Positions 34,128 to 42,765 of a DNA stretch of 60,770 bases are shown piece by piece. How positions within the stretch are numbered: the first letter of the stretch is position 1; each line of letters opens with the position of its first letter. The position numbers and the translations under genes were made by a program. This DNA is from Acidovorax sp. (GTDB lineage: Bacteria > Pseudomonadota > Gammaproteobacteria > Burkholderiales > Burkholderiaceae_C). The notes beneath the pieces were generated by a model. The model worked only from the letters and a program-made list of their open reading frames with translations, had not been told where the DNA came from and made no database searches. Location: contig JAUXZO010000166.1 of the NCBI GenBank assembly GCA_030692685.1, forward strand, positions 1 to 60,770. The letters run 5' to 3'.

Positions 34128-35177
34128 ATGAAAAAAAACCTGATTGCCTTGTCCCTATCGTCCCTCTCCCTCGGTGGCGCATTGCTGTGCACCACCGGTG
34201 CCCACGCCCAAAGCTCGGTCCAGCTGATGGGCCTGACCGATGTGTTCGTCGGGTCGCTCAAAAATGCCGGTGATGCGGGCCGCGCATCGGTCGTCAACAG
34301 CGGCGGCATGACCACCTCGTGGTTTGGGTTCAAGGGCACCGAAGACCTGGGCGGCGGCCTGAAGGCCAACTTTGCGCTCACCTCGTTCATCAAGGTGGAC
34401 AGCGGTGTGCAGGGCCGGTTTGCCAACGACACCTTCTTCTCGCGCGATGCCAACGTGGGCTTGTCGGGCGGCTTTGGATCTGTAGCGCTGGGGCGCGGCC
34501 TGGCGCCCAATTTTCTGCCGTCGATCCTGTCCAACCCCATGGGCGACTCGTTCACCTTTGCACCGCTGATCCTGCACATGAACGTGCCGCTGTTCAACGG
34601 CACCGGCTGGGGTTCGACCACGCCGTCGGACACCGGCTGGTCCAACCAGATCACGTACAGCACGCCCAACATGGGTGGCCTCACCGCCAACCTGCACTAC
34701 CAGTTTGGCGAGATCGCGGGCGACAGCGGCAAGAAGAACATCGGCGTGAACGCGCTGTACTTCAACGGCCCCATCACCGTCACCGCGTTTTACGAGCGCG
34801 ACCAGATCAGCAACCCGGCCGTACCCAACACCTATCTGGGCACCACCAAGACCGACTGGATGTTGGGCGGCGCATACGACTTCACGGTCGTAAAGGCGTT
34901 TGCCAGCTACGGCCAGGCCAAGGCGGACAACACCGTGAACAAGGCCAAGACCATGCAATTGGGGGTGTCAGTGCCGTTGGGTGCCACGGGCAAAGTGCTG
35001 GCGTCGTGGGCCAACACGGAGATGAGCGCGACCGACATCTCGCGCAAGACCTTCACCGTGGGGTATGACTACTTCCTGTCCAAGCGCACCGACGTGTACG
35101 TGATGGCCATGGCCGATCGCATCACCAACCAGACCAAAGGCAGCAGCTTTGGCGTGGGCGTGCGCCACAGGTTCTGA
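34128..35177 (+). CDS. Gram-negative general porin (Omp32-like)
   Basis: A 349-residue outer-membrane trimeric porin. AGGAG stands before the ATG at 34128. Signal peptide MKKNLIALSLSSLSLGGALL ends at GAHA-Q. The mature start SSVQLMGLTDVFVGSL, the MTTSWFGFKGTEDLGGGLKA stretch and the C-terminal GSSFGVGVRHRF are typical of the 16-stranded porins of Comamonadaceae and Burkholderiales. It is divergent from a Crp/Fnr gene, which may regulate it. Confidence 0.92.
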   Translation: MKKNLIALSLSSLSLGGALLCTTGAHAQSSVQLMGLTDVFVGSLKNAGDAGRASVVNSGGMTTSWFGFKGTEDLGGGLKANFALTSFIKVDSGVQGRFANDTFFSRDANVGLSGGFGSVALGRGLAPNFLPSILSNPMGDSFTFAPLILHMNVPLFNGTGWGSTTPSDTGWSNQITYSTPNMGGLTANLHYQFGEIAGDSGKKNIGVNALYFNGPITVTAFYERDQISNPAVPNTYLGTTKTDWMLGGAYDFTVVKAFASYGQAKADNTVNKAKTMQLGVSVPLGATGKVLASWANTEMSATDISRKTFTVGYDYFLSKRTDVYVMAMADRITNQTKGSSFGVGVRHRF

Positions 35178-35210
35178 CGCTGTACAAAGCAGCGTATTTC
35201 ACCAGAATTT

Positions 35211-35268
35211 GAATGAAATTGGCTTCTAGCGCTTGATGGGAAAGCGCTAGCAGCTATAAAATCAGTAG
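35211..35268 (+). repeat. AGCGCT-type palindromic repeat between converging genes
   Basis: GGCTTCTAGCGCTTGATGG then AAAGCGCTAGCAGCTATAAA. The stop codon of the glycerate kinase gene (complement 35254-35256) is inside the element. Confidence 0.8.
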
Positions 35269-36660
35269 CGCACGAAAGTCATTCACATTGGTGTGTGTAG
35301 GGCCGGTGACGAGCAAATCATCGAGCCCTGCAAAAAACCCCCAGGCGTCATTGCGCGCCAGGTGGTCGTCGATGCGCAGGCCCGCCGCGTTGGCCCGTGT
35401 CAGCGTGTCGGGGCACACAAAGGCCCCGGCATTCTCTTCGCTGCCGTCAATGCCGTCCGTGTCTGCTGCCAGCGCCCACACCGCAGCCTCGCCCTGCAGC
35501 GCGTTGGCCAGGCCCAGGCAAAACTCACCGGCCCTGCCTCCGCGCCCCCGCGCCACACCCACCGCGCGCGGCCGCACCGTGACCGTGGTTTCGCCGCCCG
35601 ACAACACCACACAGGGCGCAACAAACGGCTGGCCTCGCCGCGCCACCGCACGCGCCAGCGCTGCGTGCACCTTGCCCACCTCGCGCGATTCGCCTTCGAT
35701 CTCATCCGATAGCACATGCACAGCCAACCCGGCAGCGCGGGCCACCTCGGCCGCCGCCTGCAGGGCCTGCCAGGGTGTGGCGATGAGGTGCACCGCGTGG
35801 CCGTCAAAACGCGCGTCGCCCGGCTTGGGGGTTTCCAGCGTGCCCGCCTCCAGCGCCGCGCGGATGGCCGGGGGCACGTCGATGGCGTAACGCGCCAGAA
35901 TCTCCAGCGCGTCGGCGCAGGTGGTTGCATCGGGCACCGTGGGGCCACTGGCGATGACCGAGGGGTCGTCGCCCGGCACGTCGCTGATGGTGAGCGTCAC
36001 CACCCGCGCGGGCGCACAGGCCGCCGCCAGCCGCCCGCCCTTGATGCGCGAGAGGTGCTTGCGCACGCAGTTCATTTCGCCAATGTGTGCGCCGCTGTCC
36101 AGCAAGGCGCGGTTGATGCGCTGCTTGTCTTGCAGCGTGAGGCCGTCACACGGCAGCGTGAGCAGGGACGAGCCCCCGCCGGAGATCAGGCACAGAACCA
36201 GGTCGTCTTCGGTGAGGCCTTGGGTCAGCTCCAGAATGCGCTCGGCTGCGGCCAGGCCCGCAGCGTCGGGCACCGGGTGCGATGCCTCGACCACTTCAAT
36301 GCGCTGGGGCAGACCTGCGGGCCGCGGCGGGGTATGCCCATAGCGCGTGACCACCAGGCCCGACAAGGGAGCATCCAGCGGCCACAGCGCCTCCAGCGCC
36401 TGCGCCATCGCGCCGCCCGCTTTGCCAGCGCCCAGCACCAGGGTGCGGCCCTTTGGCGATGTAGGCGGTGCGGGCAGCCATTCGCGCATGCCGTGCAGGG
36501 GCTGGGCGCTGCGCACGGCCGTGTCAAACAAGGCCCGCAAGAAGGCGCGTGGCTCGGACCGAAAATCCGGCAAGGCCGTCGCGGCGGCGGCAGCGTCGGC
36601 AGGGGTGGACTGGGGGGTGGCGGCCGACGCTGCGGCCTGGGCAGGTTGGGGGTTGTGCAT
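35254..36660 (-). CDS. Glycerate 2-kinase (MOFRL family)
   Basis: Phosphorylates D-glycerate to 2-phosphoglycerate, the last step of the glyoxylate-tartronate route. The start at 36660 (MHNPQPAQAAAS) avoids an N-terminal stretch with no family resemblance. Motifs: GAGKAGGAMAQALE, the substrate loop LISGGGSSLLTLP, DVPGDDPSVIASGP, and the MOFRL part with LSGGETTVT, RGGRAGEFCLGLA and DTDGIDG. The C-terminus VNDFRALLIL ends inside a repeat element. The enzyme could use glycerate formed from the glyoxylate released by the urate pathway at 44-52 kb. Confidence 0.9.
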   Translation of the reverse strand: MHNPQPAQAAASAATPQSTPADAAAAATALPDFRSEPRAFLRALFDTAVRSAQPLHGMREWLPAPPTSPKGRTLVLGAGKAGGAMAQALEALWPLDAPLSGLVVTRYGHTPPRPAGLPQRIEVVEASHPVPDAAGLAAAERILELTQGLTEDDLVLCLISGGGSSLLTLPCDGLTLQDKQRINRALLDSGAHIGEMNCVRKHLSRIKGGRLAAACAPARVVTLTISDVPGDDPSVIASGPTVPDATTCADALEILARYAIDVPPAIRAALEAGTLETPKPGDARFDGHAVHLIATPWQALQAAAEVARAAGLAVHVLSDEIEGESREVGKVHAALARAVARRGQPFVAPCVVLSGGETTVTVRPRAVGVARGRGGRAGEFCLGLANALQGEAAVWALAADTDGIDGSEENAGAFVCPDTLTRANAAGLRIDDHLARNDAWGFFAGLDDLLVTGPTHTNVNDFRALLIL

Positions 36661-36702
36661 GGCGCACATTGTGCAGCGGCCATCCGGCGCCCTCTGCAAT
36701 AC

Positions 36703-36728
36703 GTGACAAGTTGTAACCAGTTTGTCAC
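36703..36728. promoter_or_regulatory. Candidate operator between glycerate kinase and the EAL protein
   Basis: GTGACAA, 12 bases, TTGTCAC: a perfect inverted repeat 43 bases before the kinase start and 47 bases before the EAL gene start. Spacing suits a dimeric regulator acting on both promoters. Confidence 0.45.
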
Positions 36729-36775
36729 AAACGCTGGGTATCTTCAAGCCCTTGCTCAGGGACCGAACCACCGCC

Positions 36776-38653
36776 ATGCACAACATCCAAGGCACTCGAC
36801 TGGAGGCCATGCTGGCACTGCTGTCGCCCGCAGTACGCCATGGCACGGGCCCCCTGGCGCGGCTGATGCGTGACGGCGCGCTCTACTGCGTTTTTCAGCC
36901 CCTGGCCGACCTGCGCGAGGGCAGCATCTATGCGCACGAGGCGTTGATCCGCGGGCCGCAAGACACGCCGTTTCATACCCCCGACGTGCTGCTGGACATG
37001 GCCCGCCGCGAGCGCATCCTGCAAGACTTTGAACTGCTGTGCGTGTTTACCGCCTTGCAGCAATGGGGCCAGCACGAGGCACCTGGGCGGCTGTTCGTCA
37101 ACATCAGCGCCGATGCCCTGGTGCACGGCGTGTCGCTGCTGGGTACCCAGGCGCTGGGCGAAACCGTGCGCAGCTTTGGGTTGAGCGCGCGCATGCTGGT
37201 GCTGGAGATTACCGAGCACGAGCGCGTCACCGACATGCCCCAGCTGCGCGAGGCCATCAAGGCCGTGCACGCATGCGGTGCGCGCCTGGCGCTCGATGAC
37301 TTTGGCGACGGGCGATCCAGCCTGCGCCTGTGGTCCGAGGTAAAACCCGACTTTGTGAAGATCGACAAATACTTCATCCACGACATCAGCGAGCACCCCG
37401 AAAACCTGCAAATGCTGCAGGCCATCAAAGGCATAGCCGATGTGTTTGGCACCACGCTGATTGCCGAGGGCATCGAGACCCGCGACGACCTGCGCGCGCT
37501 GCGCGACCTGGACATCCCCTTTGGCCAGGGCTGGCTGCTGGGCCGCCCCGCCAAGGCGCCGCGCGATGTGGTGGACACCCCCGCGCTGGAGGTCATGCAG
37601 GACCGCCGCGTGGCCGTGCTGCCCCACCTGGGACAAACCGCGCGCCCGGGCATCTTGCGCAGCCTGCTGGTGGTGCAAGCGCCCACCGTGGCCCCCGCCA
37701 CCTGCAACGACGCGGTGGCCGCGGTGTTTCAGCGGCACACCGACCTGCACGCCATGGCCGTGGTGGAGGGCACCCGCCCCGTGGCGCTCATCAACCGCCA
37801 GCAGTTCATGAACCACTACGCCACGCTGTACTTTCGCGAGGTGCATGGCCGCAAACCCTGCCTGGCGTTTGCCAACCCCGCGCCGCGCGTGGTGGAGCTG
37901 GACTGCGATGTAGACCAACTGGTGGGCATCCTCACCTCCCAAGACCAGCGCTACCTGAGCGACGGCTACATCGTCACCGACAACGGACGCTACCTGGGCC
38001 TGGGCACGGGCGACCAGCTGGTGCGCGCAGTGACCGAGACCCGCATCGAAGCCGCACGCCACGCCAACCCGTTGACGTTTTTACCCGGAAACATCCCCAT
38101 CAGCATGCACATGCAGCGCCTGCTGGAGAGCGGCACCGAGTTTGTGGCCTGCTACGCAGACCTGAACAACTTCAAGCCCTTCAACGACCACTACGGCTAC
38201 TGGCGCGGCGACCAGATGATTCGCCTCGTCGCCCGCCTGGCCACCACACACTGCGACGCGCGCCGCGACTTTGTGGGCCATGTAGGCGGAGACGATTTCA
38301 TGCTGATCTTTCAGAGCAGCAACTGGCTGCAGCGCTGCAAAAACATCGTGGACGAGTTTGCGCGCGAGGCCGTCACGCTGTTTGACGAGCCCGCTCGGCA
38401 GGCGGGCGGCATCCAGGCGGAAGACCGGCACGGCATCCAGCGGTTTTTCCCGTGCACCACGCTGGCCATCGGCGCCGTGCGCATCACCCCCGGGCGGTTT
38501 CGGCATGCGGAAGAGGTGGCCAACCTGGCGGCTGTGGCCAAGCATGAGGCCAAGCAGGCGGCGACCGGTGTGGTGTTGCATGGCGGGTTTACGGAAGCCA
38601 GCCTGGGCGCGCTGGCGGCGACGCGGGCGTTGCAGGATGTGCTGGCGGCGTAG
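36776..38653 (+). CDS. Cyclic di-GMP phosphodiesterase with EAL, CBS-pair and GGDEF-like domains
   Basis: A cytoplasmic protein of 625 residues. The EAL domain is complete: HEALIRG, FVNISADAL, LEITEHE, LALDDFGDGRSSL, DFVKIDKYF, IAEGIET and GQGWLLG, so it should cleave cyclic di-GMP. Next comes a CBS pair (HAMAVVEGTRPVALINRQQF, GYIVTDNGRYLGLGTG). The GGDEF domain has GGDDF and may bind GTP or be inactive. The EAL-CBS-GGDEF order is known in pseudomonads and xanthomonads. It is the last host-type gene before the cassette array. Confidence 0.9.
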   Translation: MHNIQGTRLEAMLALLSPAVRHGTGPLARLMRDGALYCVFQPLADLREGSIYAHEALIRGPQDTPFHTPDVLLDMARRERILQDFELLCVFTALQQWGQHEAPGRLFVNISADALVHGVSLLGTQALGETVRSFGLSARMLVLEITEHERVTDMPQLREAIKAVHACGARLALDDFGDGRSSLRLWSEVKPDFVKIDKYFIHDISEHPENLQMLQAIKGIADVFGTTLIAEGIETRDDLRALRDLDIPFGQGWLLGRPAKAPRDVVDTPALEVMQDRRVAVLPHLGQTARPGILRSLLVVQAPTVAPATCNDAVAAVFQRHTDLHAMAVVEGTRPVALINRQQFMNHYATLYFREVHGRKPCLAFANPAPRVVELDCDVDQLVGILTSQDQRYLSDGYIVTDNGRYLGLGTGDQLVRAVTETRIEAARHANPLTFLPGNIPISMHMQRLLESGTEFVACYADLNNFKPFNDHYGYWRGDQMIRLVARLATTHCDARRDFVGHVGGDDFMLIFQSSNWLQRCKNIVDEFAREAVTLFDEPARQAGGIQAEDRHGIQRFFPCTTLAIGAVRITPGRFRHAEEVANLAAVAKHEAKQAATGVVLHGGFTEASLGALAATRALQDVLAA

Positions 38654-39095
38654 GGAAACGGGGGCAGAGCCGGTGGTCGGGCCTGTAGCGACTACACCGC
38701 AATGAGCATTCGCACGTCGCAGAGGCCCGCGCCGAGCGCAGCTTCAGTCGGCTATTGAGACTGGACGATCAAGAGGTAGGCTTGTGCGCTTCGAGCCCAG
38801 GCGCGCCTGTGAGCGCCACTCCCCCATCCCATCATTGATTCCGTTCGTGGCTCAAATCTGAGCCTCGGTCACCCTGACTTGCTGCGATTTCGCAGGCTAT
38901 AGTTTGCTCGGCTGAGGCGTGCCGGGTTTAGCGGAATTTTTATACCTGGATATTTTCACAGCACATCGGCCGCAATCCCAGGCTGTAAGCCAATTTCAGG
39001 AGGAATCCGTGTCCAGAATATTTAGCAAGGTCCAGTGTATTTCGCAAGGTTTGCGGCATACATCACGTTATGTTTCTGAAAACTGAAAGCGCGCA
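38654..39095. other. Intergenic region preceding the cassette array
   Basis: This 442-bp stretch ends at the first cassette core (39067). I looked on both strands for integron-integrase remnants and saw none. If an attI site exists it should lie just before 39067, but attI has no fixed fold to recognise. Composition becomes more AT-rich after about 38870. Confidence 0.5.
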
Positions 39096-39323
39096 GTGAA
39101 CGGCGAGCCAAAAAAGTCATGGACGATCGCGAGCGATGTAAGCAGTCGCGACGGCATCGGCATTGAGCTTCTGCTGGATGATCAAATTGCCCTGGAGATT
39201 TTTCGCGACGACACGAAGAAGACCAGAGAAGTGACCCTCTATAAAGCGGAAATTCCGTTGGCCCTCGTGGAGGAGTCAATTGAGAAATTCAAAAAGGAAA
39301 TTCCGTGGGACTTTTTGGAGTGA
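39096..39323 (+). CDS. Cassette 1 protein, small acidic, unknown
   Basis: A 75-residue protein starting at GTG, 23 bases after the cassette core GTTATGT. It reads VNGEPKKSWTIASDVSSRDG then IELLLDDQIALEIFRDDTKK and ends KFKKEIPWDFLE. Alternating beta strands and a final helix are likely; no signal or membrane segment. Small proteins of this general type are common in chromosomal cassette arrays; none has a role known to me. No clear Shine-Dalgarno sequence is seen. Confidence 0.75.
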   Translation: MNGEPKKSWTIASDVSSRDGIGIELLLDDQIALEIFRDDTKKTREVTLYKAEIPLALVEESIEKFKKEIPWDFLE

Positions 39324-39341
39324 ATGTATGAGTTCCGGCGA

Positions 39342-39443
39342 ACATAACTGGTTCGTCGATTGGACCCACAACGGCGGCCAGCGCGGTCGCCATTCTTCAC
39401 GCCTGAGTGCGCCGTTGCGGTCCACTCACGGCCAACGTTAGGC
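39342..39443 (+). other. attC site of cassette 1
   Basis: Starts ACATAAC and ends GTTAGGC. GGACCCACAACGGCG pairs with CGCCGTTGCGGTCC. At 102 bp it is the longest site here. Confidence 0.85.
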
Positions 39444-39453
39444 CTCTATTTCG

Positions 39454-39831
39454 ATGAACACTCAATCAGTCTCTCGTCAGTTGGTCGATCAGAGGATCCG
39501 TAATCGCCTCATCGAGTACCTTGAGGTTCTTGCAAACTACGAAAACGATCCTCCGCCGTGGAATTTGAACGAGACCATAAACCAATGGGAAGATTGGGTT
39601 CATTCGCCAGCCACGAAGGAACAGTTTTCTTCGCCGATCTACACCAAATTTGAAAGTGAGCTGCTTGTTGAAGTTGATTGTGCGTGGAGCGTATTCGCAA
39701 ATGCCACGCTCTCCACTATTCAAAATGACGATATTCAGCGTCCCGAGTGGGCGGCATTCATCGTTTCGGCCCGCCGCGCTCTTGGATGTCTCATGCACAG
39801 AGGTCGCTTGTCGGAAGTGCATGAGGTCTAG
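39454..39831 (+). CDS. Cassette 2 protein, unknown
   Basis: A 125-residue soluble protein, starting 17 bases after the core GTTAGGC. It opens MNTQSVSRQLVDQRIRNRLI and is helical and acidic, with many Trp and Asn residues (PPWNLNETINQWEDWV). No family recognised. Base composition is visibly lower in GC than the flanking chromosome, as usual for cassettes. Confidence 0.75.
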   Translation: MNTQSVSRQLVDQRIRNRLIEYLEVLANYENDPPPWNLNETINQWEDWVHSPATKEQFSSPIYTKFESELLVEVDCAWSVFANATLSTIQNDDIQRPEWAAFIVSARRALGCLMHRGRLSEVHEV

Positions 39832-39910
39832 CATGGCGCCTTCCCTTTGTCATTTCGCCGCCCGTGCATCAAAATGCCACCGTGAAACCATTCTCCTCAT
39901 CCGCCACAAG

Positions 39911-39999
39911 GCCTAACCCATCGTTCGAGCGGGACGGCCAAAATGCTGCGCATTTTGGTTCCCTCCGCTGCGCTCCGGCCGCCCCTCAACTCCGACGTT
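39911..39999 (+). other. attC site of cassette 2, interrupted at its 3' core by an IS
   Basis: Starts GCCTAAC, complementary to the cassette's own 5' core GTTAGGC. CCAAAATGCTGCGCATTTTGG forms the central hairpin. The site runs to GTT at 39997-39999, where the IS begins; the rest of the core, AAAT, lies beyond the IS at 41762. Confidence 0.82.
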
Positions 40000-41758
40000 G
40001 AGGCTGTAAAAAAACTGGCACAGCACTTGCAATCTCTGCGGCCAAGGAGATCGCAAGCCATGGCCCGCTACAAACCTCAAGAGTGCAACAGCCTGCTGCT
40101 GCCTGTTGTCCTGTCCGAGCAAATAATCCCCGGCAGCTTCGCCTTCGCGCTGAACTACTTGGTTGATCACGAACTGGACCTTGCACCACTGGATGCGCGT
40201 TTCAAAAACGATGAGACCGGCGCCAGCGCCTACGACCCACGCGTCATGCTCAAGATCGTGCTGCTGGCCTACAGCCAGGGACTGATCTCCAGCAGGGTGA
40301 TTGAGCGGGCCTGTGTGCGCAACATCCAGTTCATCGCCATCAGCGGCGACAGCCAGCCCAGCCATGCACATATCGCCAAGTTTGTGGCCTCCTTAAGTGA
40401 GCAGATCAAGCCCTTGTTCAGCCAAGTCCTGATGACCTGTGATGCCCAGGGACTCATTGGCCGGGAGATGTTCGCCATCGACGGCGTCAAACTGCCCAGC
40501 AACGCCAGCAAAGAGCGCAGCGGCACCCATGAAGAACTGCGCCATCGTGCTGACCGCCTGGACAAGGCAGCAGACAAGATATTGACCCTGCACCAAGCCC
40601 AGGACAAGCAAGGCCATGATGAGGATCTCGCGCCCCAACGCCAAGCCCGCATTGACGCCTTACGCAAAGAAGCCGCTCGCACGCGGGAGTTTCTGGCGAG
40701 TAACGCCCCACGACTGAACCGCAAAGGCCAGGAACTCAAGACCAACGTCACCGACCCCGACAGCGCCAAGATGGCCACCAGCAAAGGCGTCATTCAAGGC
40801 TACGCGGCCCAGGCAGCGGTAGATAGTGCCAACCAGATCATCATTGCCGCAGACGTCATTGGCTCAGGCTCGGAGCAAGCCATGCTGGTGCCCATGATCG
40901 AGCAGGCCGATCCCTACCGCACGAACAACACCCTGGTCACTGCGGACGCCGGATACCACAGCGATGCCAATGTGCAGCACCTCCTGGAGCACAACATCCC
41001 CGCGCTGATTGCAGACAACCAGATGCGCAGCCGTGATGAGCGCTTTGAAAACCAGGGCAAGTACAAAGACAAGCCAGACCCGCTGTCAGAGAAGACGGCA
41101 ACCGGGCAGGCAAAGAGCTCAAGCGGTTCCAGCCCAAAGACTTCTACTTTAACGACGACAACACCGCCACCTGCCCGGCGGGCAAGTGCATGACAAGCCC
41201 GGGCAGCATCTACACCAGTGCCAGCGGACTGCACTACCAGACCTACACCGCACGGGCGGTGGACTGCAACACCTGCACCTTGGTCGGCCAATGCCTCAGA
41301 GGCCCGCTCAAACCCAATGACGGGCGGGGCCGCCAGGTCAATCGCTTTGAGCCCAAGGAAAAAGACCCGATGCACCCGAGCGAGCGCATGCGGCAAGCGA
41401 TTGACTCACCCAGGGGCCGCCAGTTGTACAGCCAACGCATTGGCACTGTGGAGCCGGTGTTTGCCAACATCAGGCACAACAAGCGGCTGACGCGGCTGAA
41501 CTACCGTGGGTGCAAGAAGGTCAACACGCAGTGGAATCTGTACTGCATGGTGCACAACATTGAGAAGTTGGCGAAGACAGGGTGTGGGCAGCAAGCGAGG
41601 TAGGAGGGGCAGGAAACTGCCCACCTACCGCCCTATGACTCCAAACAGGTTGAAATTGCGGCAAACTTTGCGCATGGACGTAAATACTCTGACCATCCTT
41701 GTGTGTGGCACCAAAATTAGTGCGGGAGCTTGCGCTACACAGGTTTTTTTACAGCCTC
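40000..41758 (+). mobile_element. IS1182-family insertion sequence inside an attC core
   Basis: The 1759-bp element has perfect 16-bp terminal inverted repeats (GAGGCTGTAAAAAAAC). It is flanked on both sides by GTT, which is both the target duplication and the invariant triplet of the attC core; removing the IS and one GTT restores GTTAAAT. It carries one transposase gene, broken by a frameshift, on the same strand as the cassettes. Confidence 0.85.
40060..41603 (+). pseudogene. IS1182-family transposase, frameshifted
   Basis: A DDE transposase. It starts at 40060 after AAGGAGA and reads MARYKPQECNSLLLPVVLSE through KGVIQGYAAQAAVDSANQII and TADAGYHSD. Near 41085-41100 the frame shifts back by one base, as after a one-base deletion; the other frame continues ELKRFQPKDFYFNDDNTATC to GTVEPVFANIRHNKRLTRLNY and the family end. 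Both halves together give the usual length of about 510 residues. No slippery heptamer is seen at the junction, so this is more likely decay (or a sequencing error) than programmed shifting. Confidence 0.85.
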
Positions 41759-41769
41759 GTTAAATTGCA

Positions 41770-42168
41770 ATGAGACAACGAATGGGCCGGCTAAGGAAGA
41801 TCGTAGTAGTAGCGCTCGCAGCTACTTTCGCTGGGTGCATTTACGTCGCGTGGGTGATCTCTCAACCTACAGAGAGCCTGCGACCCTTTGACCCTGTTAA
41901 GTGGGAACAAGCTGCTCTGCTCGACACCACGGCCGACCCTGGTTGCTTTCGTGGAGGCATGGCGCTCGACCTCATTGATCGAAAAGCCTTATCGGGGATG
42001 ACCAGTCCTGAAGTGGTCTCTTTATTGGGAGCACCACCAAACTCTAGTTCCGGCTCATGGTTTTACCCGGTGGGGCAGTGTGGGTTCCTTTGGGAACACT
42101 ACGACCTACAAGTGACCTTTGGTGCAGATGGGAAGGTTAAGCATGCCGACCTCTCAGATTCAATTTAA
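41770..42168 (+). CDS. Cassette 3 protein, membrane-anchored with BamE-like domain
   Basis: A 132-residue protein beginning nine bases from the core GTTAAAT (41759-41765). An N-terminal helix (IVVVALAATFAGCIYVAWVIS) anchors it or acts as an uncleaved signal. The rest contains MTSPEVVSLLGAPPNSSSGS and a beta-rich end with LQVTFGADGKVKHADLSD, the pattern of the SmpA/BamE-like fold. Its function is unknown. The stop codon TAA is part of the attC core ATTTAAC. Confidence 0.75.
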   Translation: MRQRMGRLRKIVVVALAATFAGCIYVAWVISQPTESLRPFDPVKWEQAALLDTTADPGCFRGGMALDLIDRKALSGMTSPEVVSLLGAPPNSSSGSWFYPVGQCGFLWEHYDLQVTFGADGKVKHADLSDSI

Positions 42169-42249
42169 CATTTCGCTCGGCGCGGACACGCAGCCGCACA
42201 ATGCCGCTTCGCGGCGCTTGCTGCGTGCAGGGCTGCTTTGACGTTAGAG
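42163..42249 (+). other. attC site of cassette 3
   Basis: Starts ATTTAAC, the exact complement of the cassette's 5' core GTTAAAT, and ends with the next core GTTAGAG. 87 bp, with GCCGCTTCGCGGC as central hairpin. Confidence 0.88.
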
Positions 42250-42263
42250 CTTGGGTTTCACTT

Positions 42264-42671
42264 ATGCCTATTCAAATCACAGCCGAGCAAGAGTTCCTTG
42301 TAGGTCAGCCAACAGTCGTTGAAGGTGCCGCGCCAGAAGGTTCGTTCGTCGCGGTCTTCGAAGACGACGAAGCGACGGGCTATTTCTATGCGCTGGATAG
42401 GTCTGACAAAGATCAACCAATTCAAGATGCATTGCAAATCTATAACGTCACCAACGTCACAGATCGCGAAAAACCATCAATCGCCAAGATCGGATGGTCA
42501 CTGGATAGCCAGAAGGTTGTTCTCCTTATTAATGGCCATCCACACGCCGCCTTTGACTTCTCGGCCAAGCAAGGCTATTGCCGCATCGGGTTCCCGCCGC
42601 CAGCCCAAGATAGCAGTTGGGGGAGCCAAGGCCACGAGTGGCAAGAGGCTGCAATTCAGCTCTTTTCATGA
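42264..42671 (+). CDS. Cassette 4 protein, DUF2251
   Basis: A 135-residue soluble protein. The start at 42264 lies 14 bases from the core GTTAGAG. VAVFEDDEATGYFYALDRSD and IQDALQIYNVTNVTDREKPS match what I know of DUF2251, a small beta-rich family of unknown function often found beside toxin or cassette genes. A later segment (KIGWSLDSQKVVLLINGHPH) resembles an immunity-type fold, but this is a guess. Confidence 0.78.
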   Translation: MPIQITAEQEFLVGQPTVVEGAAPEGSFVAVFEDDEATGYFYALDRSDKDQPIQDALQIYNVTNVTDREKPSIAKIGWSLDSQKVVLLINGHPHAAFDFSAKQGYCRIGFPPPAQDSSWGSQGHEWQEAAIQLFS

Positions 42672-42675
42672 AGCG

Positions 42676-42762
42676 CTCTAACATTTCGGCCAACGCGGAC
42701 CCACAACCGCAGGCTGCGGCTTCGCCGCGTGTGTTGTTGTCCGGTTGCCTCTGACGTTAATA
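42676..42762 (+). other. attC site of cassette 4
   Basis: Starts CTCTAAC, exact complement of GTTAGAG at 42243, and ends with GTTAATA. 87 bp; contains CGCGGACCCACAACCGC and GGCTGCGGCTTCGCCGC. Confidence 0.88.
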
Positions 42763-42765
42763 CTC

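Noticed and set aside
41080..41105. Programmed frameshift in the IS1182 transposase
   Set aside because: No slippery heptamer or downstream structure is seen at the junction, and the family normally uses one frame; decay or sequencing error is simpler.
41800..41826. AGTAGCGCTCGCAGCTAC in cassette 3 as another AGCGCT repeat
   Set aside because: The match is short and lacks the second arm; it may be chance in a hydrophobic coding stretch.
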